Position numbers and translations under genes: made by a program | NCBI GenBank assembly: GCA_024655865.1 | Contig: JANLFM010000028.1 | Span: forward strand, 1 to 15,690 | Source of the DNA: Caldisericota bacterium | GTDB lineage: Bacteria; Caldisericota; JANLFM01 | Direction of reading: 5' to 3' | DNA length: 15,690 nt | Notes under the pieces: model-generated | Database searches by the model: none | The model's input: the letters and a program-made list of their open reading frames with translations, nothing else | What the model was told of the DNA's origin: nothing | Part shown: positions 5,335-14,514 of the stretch, piece by piece | Layout of the letters: every line of letters starts with the position of its first letter | Numbering within the stretch: the stretch's first letter is position 1

Positions 5335-7521
5335 TCAAAGATTTTTTACAATCTTTTGCCGAGGCGGCTCTACAGGAATCGAAATCTCTACTTTAGTGCC
5401 TCTGCCTACAGCAGATTCTATTTCCATTTTGCCACCGAAATATTTTAAACGCTCCCTAATACTAAAGAGACCAAATCCTTCAGGATTGAAGGTGTTCTCA
5501 ATTTTCCTGTGATCAAAACCAGCCCCAGAATCTGTGACAGAAACTTTAATTGTTCCACCATTCCGAGTGAGCAAAACTTGGGCCGTTTTGACTTGAGCGT
5601 GTTTGAGAACATTAAAAAGTAATTCTCGCACAGCTTGATACAATAGAACTGCTACCTCAAAATCCAGATTAAAATCACCATTAGCTTCTTTTTCCAATCT
5701 AATTGACATTCCATAACGATTATTCATTTGATCGACTAACCAAACAATTGCCGCTTCAAACCCCAATTCCTGCAATATAGGAGGGCTAAGCTCGATGGCC
5801 AAGGATCTTGTCTGATTAATGGCTTCCGTTAATAAATCGCACACTTGGTCGAGTTTCTTGCACAAATCTCGCTGTTTAATTGATTTCTGGGTCACTCTAA
5901 GCTGCATCCTGGCCATGGCCAGCATCTGGCCAACTGAATCATGCAAACCACTGGCTATGCGGCGGCGCTCTTGCTCTTCTGCAATTGAGATCTCGGAGGC
6001 TAAACTGATAAGCTGCTGCTGATATTTTTGAATTTCTTGGAGGGCATTCTGGTGTTCGGTATCGTCAATTGATGAGACTAAGACTTCACATACTTCGCCA
6101 TCTTTTGTTCTGTTGAAAACCATATTCCAGCTTCTGAGAACTCTCCATTCTCCTTTAAAATTCATTACTCGGAAACTATTCTCGATTATTTCTTCATCTT
6201 CAGCCGAAGCTAATCGTAAGAGAAATTCCCCCCATTTTTTCTGATCTTCTGGGTGTATTTTTTCAGCTATTGCCATATCTAATTTCCCCCAAAAAGCAGC
6301 TGCAGTGCTATTAACATAAGTACATTTTCCTTCTTTAATATCCAAAATATAAATTAGTGTAGGAGTGGAGTCAGTGATGCGTTGCAATAACTTCTGACTT
6401 TGTTCAAGAGCTTGCTCCGCCTGCTTACGCTGGGTAACGTCTTCGCAAACTAAGATATATTGCGGAGAGTTATCAGCATCTTTAACAATAGAAATGGACA
6501 ACCGACCCCAAACTAATTGTCCATCTTTAAGAAGGAAGGGCCTCTCGATACCAAGCTTGTCAGTATCCTTTAAAGGAAAAACCTCGGGAGAAAAAATTTG
6601 TTGTCGATAAAAATCAAAAATTTCTAACTTCGTGAGATCTTCATTGGGAAAGCCAAAGAATCGGCAGAAAGCCTCGTTTGCCATAATTAATTGCCCTGTT
6701 TCATCGAACAGAGCAATACCCACGGCCGCGTTTTCAAAAATAGAGCGAAAGCGGGCTTCACTCTCCCTTAGTTTGCTTTCTAAAGTTTTATATTTAGTGA
6801 TGTCCATAGTTGCGCAATTTATCCCAATGATTTTTCCTGATGCATCTCTCAGCGGTTCTCCGGTCAAGTCAAAATAATGAGTCTCTCCATTCTTGGTTAC
6901 CTGAAATTCTCCTCGAATAGGTTCCCCTGTATCCAGGATGCGTTTCTTTAAGGCCGTGGAAATTAGAGCATCTTCATAGGGAAAAATGTCAAAATCTGTT
7001 TTTCCTATCGCTTCTTCTGGATTTCTAACTATCTGGGGTTTGTATAACCATGTATAACGTAATTCTAAATCTTGCTGGAAAACTGCAATTGGTGCATTTT
7101 GCAAAGCAACCCGAAAACGAGCTTCGCTTTCTTTTAACGCTTCCTGAACTCGAGTAGCTTCAGTAATATCCCGAAAAGCTCCCAAAATTCGAATAATTTT
7201 TCCTTTTTCTACGATAGGGGTGGTTCTTTCAGAAACCCAGAATATCTGGCCGTTTTTGCTAATAATCCTGTAGTGGGTTGTGCAGCTAATACCTTGAATC
7301 AACTGTTTATCTCTTTGTGTTAAAAGATCACGGTCTTCTGGGTGTACCATTTTGGACCAAAAAAGGGGAGTTCTAATTTGATCTTCCGAATAGCCAACAA
7401 CTTTCAAAAAATCCGGGCTTAAATAAGAAAATGTTGGAACCCTCTCCAGGCTTAAAATATATACCCAAAAACCAAGGTTCTCTAATGCGTCAACGATATA
7501 ACGATATCCGGTTTTAGCCAT
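5335..7521 (-). CDS. four-PAS sensor histidine kinase (HisKA_3 / NarX-DegS type)
   Basis: The 728-residue protein has no membrane segment and should sense a cytoplasmic or diffusible signal. Four PAS domains lie at about 8-122, 133-245, 256-366 and 377-490, several ending in a PAC-type DIT or DVTQRK motif. The dimerisation and phosphotransfer domain follows (about 505-590), with the phosphorylated His527 in GLHDSVGQ. The ATPase domain (about 622-718) has the N box Asn637 in LLFNVLKHA, G1 DSGAGF at 664-669 and G2 GFGLFSIRERL at 682-692. I placed the start at ATG 7521 because GGAGG lies 5 bases upstream; a TTG at 7533 would put that site inside the gene. It is followed by its likely partner response regulator. 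The PAS ligands (heme, flavin, redox or small molecule) cannot be read here. Whether it controls the peptide genes upstream is open. Confidence 0.93.
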   Translation of the reverse strand: MAKTGYRYIVDALENLGFWVYILSLERVPTFSYLSPDFLKVVGYSEDQIRTPLFWSKMVHPEDRDLLTQRDKQLIQGISCTTHYRIISKNGQIFWVSERTTPIVEKGKIIRILGAFRDITEATRVQEALKESEARFRVALQNAPIAVFQQDLELRYTWLYKPQIVRNPEEAIGKTDFDIFPYEDALISTALKKRILDTGEPIRGEFQVTKNGETHYFDLTGEPLRDASGKIIGINCATMDITKYKTLESKLRESEARFRSIFENAAVGIALFDETGQLIMANEAFCRFFGFPNEDLTKLEIFDFYRQQIFSPEVFPLKDTDKLGIERPFLLKDGQLVWGRLSISIVKDADNSPQYILVCEDVTQRKQAEQALEQSQKLLQRITDSTPTLIYILDIKEGKCTYVNSTAAAFWGKLDMAIAEKIHPEDQKKWGEFLLRLASAEDEEIIENSFRVMNFKGEWRVLRSWNMVFNRTKDGEVCEVLVSSIDDTEHQNALQEIQKYQQQLISLASEISIAEEQERRRIASGLHDSVGQMLAMARMQLRVTQKSIKQRDLCKKLDQVCDLLTEAINQTRSLAIELSPPILQELGFEAAIVWLVDQMNNRYGMSIRLEKEANGDFNLDFEVAVLLYQAVRELLFNVLKHAQVKTAQVLLTRNGGTIKVSVTDSGAGFDHRKIENTFNPEGFGLFSIRERLKYFGGKMEIESAVGRGTKVEISIPVEPPRQKIVKNL

Positions 7522-7583
7522 CAAATCCTCCAAAATGTGTGGAAATGTTCACTACAGTTTAGATTAGCACTTACTGTTTCAAA

Positions 7584-7612
7584 GGTATAGAAATACAATG
7601 GTAGGAAAGCAA
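7584..7612 (-). promoter_or_regulatory. weak candidate promoter for the two-component genes
   Basis: TTGCTT (7607-7612) and TATACC (7584-7589) on the minus strand are 17 bases apart and about 65 bases before the kinase start. Matches to the consensus are only partial (three and four of six). Its main support is position in the 123-base gap between the peptidase and the kinase, which suggests that the sensor pair has its own promoter. No clear terminator is seen after the peptidase. Confidence 0.25.
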
Positions 7613-7644
7613 ACATTGAAAATGAAAACATTCATTAAACCTTT

Positions 7645-8721
7645 TCAAGATATAAGCCTAAAAATGTCATGAATTATTGCTACGGCTCTTCTCATGTCTG
7701 AAAGGGAAATGCTTTCGTCAACCGTGTGAGGGTCTCTCATACCAACTCCTAAAGCAACTGTCGGAATACCATTTGCATTGTAGATCGAGCCATCTGTACC
7801 GCCAGCAATAACTATTAATTTCGGTTCGATGCCATTGTTCAAGAGCGCTTTTTTAGCCACTTCTACTACTTCTGTTTTTTCATCAAGTGAAACGGCTCGA
7901 TAAGCAAGGGTGAGAGTTACTGAGGCTCTGGCACCAATTATAGTGGCAGCGTTCTCAAATATCCGTTTAATTTCATTAGAGTGAGCGATACATTTATCAT
8001 GATTTAGGCTTCGGCATTCGGCTTTAAGAAGCACTTTCTCTGGTACTCCGTTTCTTATTTCACCGCCCTCAATCACTCCTACATTGGCTGTTGTTTCTTT
8101 ATCTATCCAACCCTCTTTGAGAAAGGTAATAGCGTAGCTTGCCGCACGAATTGCAGAAATCCCCTTTTCTGGCTCGATACCAGCATGAGCCCCTTTTCCT
8201 CTGATTTCAACATCAATCAGCATGTGAGATGGGCCTCCAATTACAATACTATCCAAGTCTTCCATGTCTAAAACAAAACCTATGTCCGATTGCAGCAAAT
8301 TAAAATCTATATGTTTTGCGCCAAATAGCCCTGTTTCCTCCTCCCTGGTAACAACAATCTCTAACGATGGATGCTGTTCTGACGTCCGAATTGCCTCAAT
8401 TAGCTCAGTTATTCCCGCCTTATCGTCCGCCCCTAAAATCGTGTTGCTTTTTGACCGATAAACCTCGTCTATTAGAATTGGCTCTATCCCAACTCCCGGC
8501 TTTACCGTATCAGCGTGCAAACCAAACAAAACCGGCTTTCTGCGGGAAGACTTTTTCGAATCAACTCGAGCAATTAGATTTCCGAAATCATCTAAAATAC
8601 AAAACGCATTAAGGTCTCTCTCAAATTTTTCCTTTAAATAGGCAAGAAATTCCCGTTCATTTCCTGACTCACTGGGGATTTTCACCATTTCTTCAAAATC
8701 CATTTCCATTCTACTTTTCAT
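7645..8721 (-). CDS. M20-family metallopeptidase, PepT-like
   Basis: This is a cytoplasmic zinc-dependent peptidase expected to cleave small peptides. The metal-binding layout of the M20 family is intact across 358 residues: His69 and Asp71 in GLHADTV, bridging Asp99 in LGADDKAG, the catalytic Glu127-Glu128 in TREEETGLFG, Asp152 in LDMED and His332 in RDPHTVDE. The dimerisation domain lies at about 165-275, between the metal-binding halves. The opening MVKIPSESGNE and the LGADDKAG motif resemble PepT-like peptidases, which are somewhat longer when they are true tripeptidases. An AAAGGGG ribosome binding site precedes the ATG; a second ATG 12 bases downstream is an alternative start. It lies 49 bases after the last transporter gene on the same strand, so it likely hydrolyses what that transporter imports. 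Confidence 0.9.
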   Translation of the reverse strand: MKSRMEMDFEEMVKIPSESGNEREFLAYLKEKFERDLNAFCILDDFGNLIARVDSKKSSRRKPVLFGLHADTVKPGVGIEPILIDEVYRSKSNTILGADDKAGITELIEAIRTSEQHPSLEIVVTREEETGLFGAKHIDFNLLQSDIGFVLDMEDLDSIVIGGPSHMLIDVEIRGKGAHAGIEPEKGISAIRAASYAITFLKEGWIDKETTANVGVIEGGEIRNGVPEKVLLKAECRSLNHDKCIAHSNEIKRIFENAATIIGARASVTLTLAYRAVSLDEKTEVVEVAKKALLNNGIEPKLIVIAGGTDGSIYNANGIPTVALGVGMRDPHTVDESISLSDMRRAVAIIHDIFRLIS

Positions 8722-8770
8722 TTTTACCCCTTTGCTACAGATTTAAAGTAGGAGTGGACCCAACCCACAT

Positions 8771-9760
8771 TTAACATCTCATACCCTGGTATAGATGGCA
8801 TCTAACATAATGCCCGGGCATAACTTCCACCATCTCCGGGTCTACTTCAAAGCATAAGTCTTTTTTAAAGGGGCAGCGTGTATTGAAGCCGCACCCAGGA
8901 GGTATATTCACAGAACTGGGTATTTCGCCAGCGGAAATTATTTTTTTCTTTTTAATGGATTCTTCAGCTTTAGACACAACTGGCACCGAAGAAATCAACA
9001 TTTGTGTATAGGGATGAAGTGGATTTTGAAAAAACTCGGCTGCAGGAGCAAGCTCATTAATCTTCCCCAAATACATAATTGCAATACGTGTGGCTACGTT
9101 TCTCATTAGGCTTAAATCATGAGTAATGAACAAATAGGAAAGCTGAAATTCTTTTTGAATATCAAGCAATTTATTGATAATTTTAGCTTGAACTGAGACA
9201 TCAAGAGCGGAAGTCGGTTCATCTAAAACAATTAAAGAAGGGTTGGTTGCCAAGGCTCGGGCAATTGCTACCATTTGACGCTCGCCCCCTCCAATTGCTC
9301 GAGGTTGTTTGTACATATAATTTTTGGGAAGCTCTACTATATCCAATAATTCTTCAATCTTTGAATTTAGGTGTTTCTTGGAAACAACTTTATGGACCTT
9401 TAGAGGTACAGACAGAATTTCTCGAATATTATGTTGGGGATTTAGCGATGTCCCCGGATCCTGGAAAACAATAGCTACTTCTTTTTTAACTTCTAATGGT
9501 CTTTTGGTTGCCACAACATTAATATTTCTCCCCTTAAAAAGAATATCACCCGCTGTTGGCGAATAGATCCCAACTATTACGTAAGCAGTAGTACTCTTTC
9601 CGGAGCCTGATTCTCCCACCAAGCCCAAGATCTCACCTTCGTTCAAGAAAAAACTAACATTGTCTACTGCTTTTATGTAATTCACCTGTCTGCGAGAAAA
9701 GGTAGAACTAACAATAGGGAAATATTTTTTTAAGCCTTTCACAGTTAATATTTCACTCAT
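8771..9760 (-). CDS. dppF: peptide ABC transporter ATP-binding protein (DppF/OppF type)
   Basis: This is one of two ATPases that drive peptide import from the cytoplasmic face. Walker A is GESGSGKST (49-57), the Q-loop Gln100, Walker B LIVLDE (176-181) and the switch His214. The signature is IGGGERQ (156-162), not the usual LSGGQ; its first position is Ile and the Gln is Glu, although the two central glycines remain. The C-terminal oligopeptide-type extension holds Cys290, Cys296, Cys303 and Cys321, the cluster reported to bind an iron-sulfur centre in some dipeptide ATPases. The length of 329 is typical. The start lies 2 bases after the preceding ATPase stop, with GGAGG inside the end of that gene, indicating coupled translation. 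Substrate could be peptide or a related small ligand; the adjacent peptidases favour peptide. Confidence 0.93.
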   Translation of the reverse strand: MSEILTVKGLKKYFPIVSSTFSRRQVNYIKAVDNVSFFLNEGEILGLVGESGSGKSTTAYVIVGIYSPTAGDILFKGRNINVVATKRPLEVKKEVAIVFQDPGTSLNPQHNIREILSVPLKVHKVVSKKHLNSKIEELLDIVELPKNYMYKQPRAIGGGERQMVAIARALATNPSLIVLDEPTSALDVSVQAKIINKLLDIQKEFQLSYLFITHDLSLMRNVATRIAIMYLGKINELAPAAEFFQNPLHPYTQMLISSVPVVSKAEESIKKKKIISAGEIPSSVNIPPGCGFNTRCPFKKDLCFEVDPEMVEVMPGHYVRCHLYQGMRC

Positions 9761-9762
9761 TA

Positions 9763-10761
9763 TTATCCTCCGAGGGAATCGTATAGAAAACAGGACACAA
9801 AATGTCCTTTAGCAACTTCTTTCAGGGAAGGTTTAATTTTTTTACAGATAGGCATTGATTTCGGACAGCGTGGTTCAAATCTACAACCTAATGGCGGGTT
9901 TAAATAATCCGGCAAATGCCCAGGTACACCTTGGCCAATTCCTTCCCCTGTTAATTTTGGAACACAATTCAAAAGCGCACGGGAATAAGGATGGAGGGGG
10001 TTTTCAAAGAGATCGTCTGTCTGGGACATTTCAATTATAGAGCCAGCGTACATTATATAGATACGATCGGCAATTTCCCGGGCAACACCAAGTGAATGGG
10101 TGATCAAGATCAAAGAGATATTCTTTTCTGCAACCATATTGCTAATTAAACGTAATACTTGATCCTGAATAGTAACGTCAAGATTAGTAGTGGGTTCATC
10201 AGCAATAAGCAGTTCACGAGGGGTAGCAAGAGCCATAGCAATACAGACTCTTTGTCTCATTCCACCGGAAAGCTGGAAGGGGTAACTGCGTAATATTCTC
10301 TCTGGATCTGGTAGGGATGCAGCTCTTAAGGCTTTTAAAGCGGTTTCGAATAAAGAGCTTTCTTTTAATTGTGTATTATTAGCATCTTCGCTCAATGCAG
10401 CTCGTATCACAGTGGATATTTGATCTCCGACGGTAAATATTGGAAATAGGGACGCAGTAGGATCTTGGAAAATCATTGAAACCCCTCTGCGACGAAGATA
10501 ATTTAAATCGGAATCGCTTGCCCTGAGCACATCTTTTCCCTTGAAAAATACTTTACCCCTATGTATAATTGCTTGCCTTGGCAAAATATTCAATATTGAT
10601 TTCACAGTTGTAGTTTTTCCGCAACCAGTTTCGCCCACAAGCGCTACCTTCTCCCCAGGCCGGACTTCAAGACTAACACCATCTAGAACTTTAAGTAATC
10701 CTCTATATATGCGATAGGAAACGCTTAAGTTTTCTATATGCAAAAGATTGATTTCGCTCAT
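9763..10761 (-). CDS. dppD: peptide ABC transporter ATP-binding protein (DppD/OppD type)
   Basis: This is the partner ATPase, 332 residues long. Walker A is GETGCGKTT (43-51), Q-loop Gln99, signature LSGGM (164-168), Walker B LLIADE (184-189) and switch His222. Unlike its partner it has a near-canonical signature. Since each ATP site in the heterodimer uses the Walker A of one subunit and the signature of the other, one of the two sites should be standard and one atypical. Cys293, Cys299, Cys306 and Cys324 in the C-terminal region repeat the four-cysteine pattern of this subfamily. A GGAGG site precedes the ATG, within the end of the permease gene 3 bases upstream. Confidence 0.93.
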   Translation of the reverse strand: MSEINLLHIENLSVSYRIYRGLLKVLDGVSLEVRPGEKVALVGETGCGKTTTVKSILNILPRQAIIHRGKVFFKGKDVLRASDSDLNYLRRRGVSMIFQDPTASLFPIFTVGDQISTVIRAALSEDANNTQLKESSLFETALKALRAASLPDPERILRSYPFQLSGGMRQRVCIAMALATPRELLIADEPTTNLDVTIQDQVLRLISNMVAEKNISLILITHSLGVAREIADRIYIMYAGSIIEMSQTDDLFENPLHPYSRALLNCVPKLTGEGIGQGVPGHLPDYLNPPLGCRFEPRCPKSMPICKKIKPSLKEVAKGHFVSCFLYDSLGG

Positions 10762-10764
10762 TTT

Positions 10765-11664
10765 TCAAGCCTCCTCGGGCGATAAAGCATCTCGGACACC
10801 GTCTCCGAACAGGTTAAAGGACAAAATCATCCAAACAATCACCAAGGCAGGAAACACACAAACCCACCAAAGCTCTGGTAAGTACCTCGCGCCATCTGCA
10901 ACCATAGTACCTAGAGCGGGTGTAGGTGGCTGCTCTCCAAGGCCAACAAAGCTTAATGAAGCACCAATAAGAATCACCCAGCCAACATCCAAAGCCATTT
11001 TTGTAAAAATAGATGAAAGGCAATTAGGAAGAACCTCTTTGAAAATGATGTGAAAATGACTGGCTCCTATCACTTGAGCGGCTTGAACAAAGGTTTCATT
11101 TCGTATAGAAGAAGCCAAACCATAAGTTAAACGGGCGTACCAAGGCCACCAAGAAACACAAACGGCAAGCATTGCATTAAAGAGGGTTGGTCTTAAAACG
11201 GCTGCAACAGCGAGGGCTAAAACCAAAGAAGGCAGAGCCAGAAAGACGTCTGATATTCTCATTAGAATAGTATCAACAAGCGAACCTGAATTATAGCCTG
11301 CAACCAGACCAACAATAACCCCGATAGGCGTAACAATACCTATTACACCTATCGCCATGAGGAGAGCACCACGAAGAGCAAAGATTGTTCGGCTCAAAAC
11401 GTCTCTACCCATTATATCGGTGCCAAACAAATGCTCCCTACAGGGAGGAATACTAGCATGAGCATAGTCAACAAAAGCTCCGGCATGCTCAGGATAAGGG
11501 GCGATAAGTGGTGCGAAAATAGCCAAAGTGATAATTATAACTACGGAGAACAGACCCACCAGCGAGATACGGCTACGAGAAAATTTATGAGACAGGCGCT
11601 TGAAATTATCCCATTTCTGGCTGAAGTCCATCGCTTTGGGCATTTTCATTTTCCGTACCTCCAT
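10765..11664 (-). CDS. dppC: peptide ABC transporter permease (DppC/OppC type)
   Basis: This is an inner-membrane channel subunit of 299 residues with about six hydrophobic segments; the first is about 35-56. After it comes the family's exposed stretch, including HLFGTDIMGRDVLSR (78-92). The cytoplasmic EAA-type coupling loop that contacts an ATPase lies at about 194-214 (QAAQVIGASHFHIIFKEVLP). The stop of the preceding permease overlaps this start by one base (TAATG), so translation is probably coupled. The start is not certain: a second ATG 15 bases downstream (11649) has GGAGG 8 bases in front of it and may be the main one, which would remove five residues. Confidence 0.92.
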   Translation of the reverse strand: MEVRKMKMPKAMDFSQKWDNFKRLSHKFSRSRISLVGLFSVVIIITLAIFAPLIAPYPEHAGAFVDYAHASIPPCREHLFGTDIMGRDVLSRTIFALRGALLMAIGVIGIVTPIGVIVGLVAGYNSGSLVDTILMRISDVFLALPSLVLALAVAAVLRPTLFNAMLAVCVSWWPWYARLTYGLASSIRNETFVQAAQVIGASHFHIIFKEVLPNCLSSIFTKMALDVGWVILIGASLSFVGLGEQPPTPALGTMVADGARYLPELWWVCVFPALVIVWMILSFNLFGDGVRDALSPEEA

Positions 11665-12692
11665 TAGGTAGCTCTCCTAATCAACCTAACTCTGGGGTCA
11701 AGATAAGCAACGATAATGTCGATAAGAATTGTTACTAAGGTATATATGGCTCCCAACACTATAATTACCCCAACAATTGCGTTAAGATCCTTATTGAGAA
11801 TAGCACTCATGCCATACCTGGATAGTCCTGGATAATTTACAACGGTTTCAGCTATGAAGCCATTTGCAAATAGGGCAGCGATATCAAGCGGTAAAATCGA
11901 AATAGTGGGAATTAAAGAAAATTTTAGGAGGTACTTCATAAAGATGCTCCTATTGGGAACACCAAAGGCGCTCAATAGAGTAACATAATCCTTGTCCATA
12001 TGGTCTGCCATGCTAGAACGGGTAATTCTAGCAGCTTGAGAAAGCCCACCCATAGCCAGGGCTATAGCAGGCATGATTAAATGAAGCAAAGCATCCCAGA
12101 AAGTTCGCCAGTTACCGGTTAGGAGAGAGTCAATGGTGAACATTCCAGTAATGTGTAGTGGGGGCGTGATTCCCCTACTGAGGCGCCCAACCGTTGGAAG
12201 AATAGGCCATACATATCCAAAAAGTAGAATAAATAAAACTAACCAAACAAATGAGGGAGTAGCTATTCCAAAATAGGCGAGTACGCGAGTAAACGAGTCA
12301 ACCCAAGATTCCCGGTACCGAGCAGAAACAACCCCTAAAAGGATACCAGTTACCGCCATAAAGATGCCACTAACAATAACTAATTCTAGGGTAGCAGGAA
12401 AAAATTCTTTTATATCTTCTTGCACCGGTCTTCTAGTGAGCAAAGATATTCCTAAATCTCCCTTAGTAAGAAAATTCTTTACCCAAATGTAATACTGTTC
12501 GTAAATCGGCTTGTCTAAATACATTTGCTTGCGGAGATTCTCAATAGCATATTCCGGAGCTCTTGGCCCCAAAGCCATCCGGGCCGGATCTCCCGGAATA
12601 ACTCTGGCAATGATAAAAATAAGGATAGACAACCCAAACAATACCAGAATCGCTAGTGCAAGTCTTCTAAGAATAAAAAAAACCATATTCAT
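11664..12692 (-). CDS. dppB: peptide ABC transporter permease (DppB/OppB type)
   Basis: This is the second channel subunit, 342 residues from the chosen start. The first membrane segment is about 10-30, followed by the family motif RVIPGDPARMALG (30-42). The long polar region 45-100 is usual for DppB types, and the EAA-type loop lies at about 235-262. Five further hydrophobic segments follow, ending in the YLDPRVRL tail. I chose ATG 12692 because AAGGAGG lies 9 bases upstream. An open frame continues 25 codons further, but it runs through the hairpin at 12724-12761 and lacks family resemblance, so it is not part of the protein. It follows the binding protein gene and overlaps the next permease by one base. 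Confidence 0.92.
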   Translation of the reverse strand: MNMVFFILRRLALAILVLFGLSILIFIIARVIPGDPARMALGPRAPEYAIENLRKQMYLDKPIYEQYYIWVKNFLTKGDLGISLLTRRPVQEDIKEFFPATLELVIVSGIFMAVTGILLGVVSARYRESWVDSFTRVLAYFGIATPSFVWLVLFILLFGYVWPILPTVGRLSRGITPPLHITGMFTIDSLLTGNWRTFWDALLHLIMPAIALAMGGLSQAARITRSSMADHMDKDYVTLLSAFGVPNRSIFMKYLLKFSLIPTISILPLDIAALFANGFIAETVVNYPGLSRYGMSAILNKDLNAIVGVIIVLGAIYTLVTILIDIIVAYLDPRVRLIRRAT

Positions 12693-12723
12693 GAATTTTT
12701 GCCTCCTTATAAAAACTAGGATC

Positions 12724-12761
12724 GTCAAGGGGATTGGGTCTTTATTACCAATCCCCTTGAC
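12724..12761 (-). promoter_or_regulatory. intercistronic 14-bp hairpin between binding protein and permease genes
   Basis: GTCAAGGGGATTGG (12724-12737) pairs perfectly with CCAATCCCCTTGAC (12748-12761) across a 10-base loop. On the transcribed strand the stem is followed at some distance by a short T run (GTTTTTAT), so it is at most a partial terminator. Stable stems in this position are known to protect the upstream message from 3' decay or reduce readthrough. Either would give much more binding protein than permease, as these transporters need. Confidence 0.7.
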
Positions 12762-12784
12762 AGCCATATAGCTCAGAGATTACA

Positions 12785-14477
12785 TCATTTTGGTTTCTTC
12801 TCTGGATAGATCCTCATATCGTGAACATAAAGTGGGTATCCTGAACAAGCTGCAACTGAATTAAGGTCCGAACCTACCCAGTAGAAGTAGTCTGTTTGTA
12901 CGGCTCTTTGCTCCAGTTGGTCAAATGCCCAAATTGTAGGGCAAAGATCAATTATCTCTTGTTGCAACTTCGCATATTTGGCAAATCGCTCTTTCTCGTC
13001 AAGAGTGGCTAAAGCATCGTCTATTTCTTGGTCCAAGATAGTACCCAGCCAATGCGTATTATTAACAGTTCCTTGAGTAGAAGAATGCATCTCAGATTGA
13101 ATTTGAGCCCCGGCTTCTGGATAGTAAGGAGCATTAATTTCTGTAAAAATATTGGGGGTAGTATCAGGAGATTGTGCTGCTGCTATCATGTTTCCGAAGG
13201 GCATTTTTGTAATTTCAACTTTAATTCCAATTTTTGCGGCATTGGCTTGTAGCATAAGAGCTACTTTTTCTTCAAAGGGTACCTCTGCTGCCCAATAGAA
13301 GGTAACAGGATAGGCTCCGGGATTGTCTGCATACTTAGACTTTGCAAGCTCCTCTTTAGCTTTTTCTAAGTCATAAGTATAAGTCGTTAAATTCGGATCC
13401 CATCCAGGTACGGTGCTCACACATGGACCTTTTGCAAGAGCAGAACCTGGGGAGATGCCAATTTCAGGATCCACTACTGCATTATAGTCAAAACAATATG
13501 CTAATGCTCGCCTAAAGTGAACGTCATCTGTGGGGGGGCTTGGCGCAGTGAAACCTTAGGGCAAAGTTGTGGCCGACTAAGTATTTTGCGATTTTTACTC
13601 CCGGGATTTGCGCAAAGGCCTTGTATGTTTCTATAGCTTGCCACTCATCCGTAATCTCTAATTCCCTGTTTGCTAACAATGAGCGGATTGTAGAGGAATC
13701 TGGTTCGGCAAACAACTTAAATAATTTTGGAGCATTGGGATCCCAACCACCCCACCAATCATCAAATTTTTCCATTAAGACGTACTCTTCCGTCTTGACC
13801 TCTTTAATTTTGTATGGACCACAGCCAGCATCGTGAGTTAAAAGCCATTCTTTGGCAAAGTCTCCATACTCCCCATAGGGACCTGGCTGTTTAAGATGGG
13901 CCATTACCTCTTTCTCGCTTACAACATAAAATCGGACAAGGGTATAAAGGAAGGGGCCAAAAGGTTTTTTAAGAGTAAACTGAACGGTATAATCATCAAT
14001 AGCCTTAGCATCATCGATGTTGAGCCAAAGCCAGGATGTACCTTCACCAATGGTATGGTATCTCTTTAAGGTAAACACTACGTCTGAAGCTTTTAAGGTT
14101 TCACCATTGTGGAATTTAACCCCTTTTCTCAAATAGAAAGTCCACGCTTTACCGTCTGGACTCATTTCCCATTTTTCCGCTAACCAGGGTTTGATTGTAT
14201 TATCGTTGTTTACGAAAACCAGGGCGTCGTATACGTTGGTTACGGCAATCATGTCAGAAAAGTCTGCACCAACGGCTGGATCACTGAAAGTTGGCCAATC
14301 CTCTTCTAAGGAAACCATATAATCTTCAGGTTTAAAAGAAGTCGCTGGCTGAGTTGATGCAGCGGTGGGACTGCTTGAGGAAGGGGAAGGTTGCGGAGTA
14401 GCACAACTGGTCAGTAGAATGCTCGCTACTCCAACCATTACTATTACCACTAAACATTTTTTTAAAATCTTCTTCAT
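12785..14477 (-). pseudogene. dppA: peptide-binding lipoprotein (SBP_bac_5), split by a one-base change in a G7 run
   Basis: This is the extracellular ligand-binding component of the transporter, tethered to the membrane by a lipid. The signal peptide ends in a lipobox LLTSC with Cys25 as lipid anchor, followed by a Ser/Thr/Pro-rich spacer to about residue 48. SBP family 5 features follow, such as WEMSPDGKAWTFYLRKGVKF and HNGETLKASDVVFTLKRY. The frame breaks after residue 313 at seven G on the plus strand (13532-13538; seven C in the message), reading PPHR-stop at 13524. With six C it reads on as AKPPTDDVHFRRALAYCFDY and NAVV, joins the downstream frame (through 12785) exactly, and gives 563 residues, a normal family length. 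Both halves are otherwise clean. The AAAGGAGGG site 9 bases before the ATG fixes the start. This may be a sequencing error, a real recent mutation or slippage. Confidence 0.88.
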
Positions 14478-14514
14478 TTTCTTTTTCCCTCCTTTTTAAG
14501 CTCTCGTCTTACGA

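Noticed and set aside
5337-5356. 7-bp inverted repeat at the end of the kinase gene
   Set aside because: It lies within the last codons, is A/T-only apart from one pair, and the regulator gene downstream must be transcribed through it.
7522-7533. TTG start four codons upstream for the histidine kinase
   Set aside because: The GGAGG site would lie within the coding region; the ATG at 7521 has ideal spacing.
12693-12767. 25-codon N-terminal extension of the DppB-type permease
   Set aside because: It translates the intercistronic hairpin and places AAGGAGG inside the gene; the ATG at 12692 fits the family and the ribosome site.
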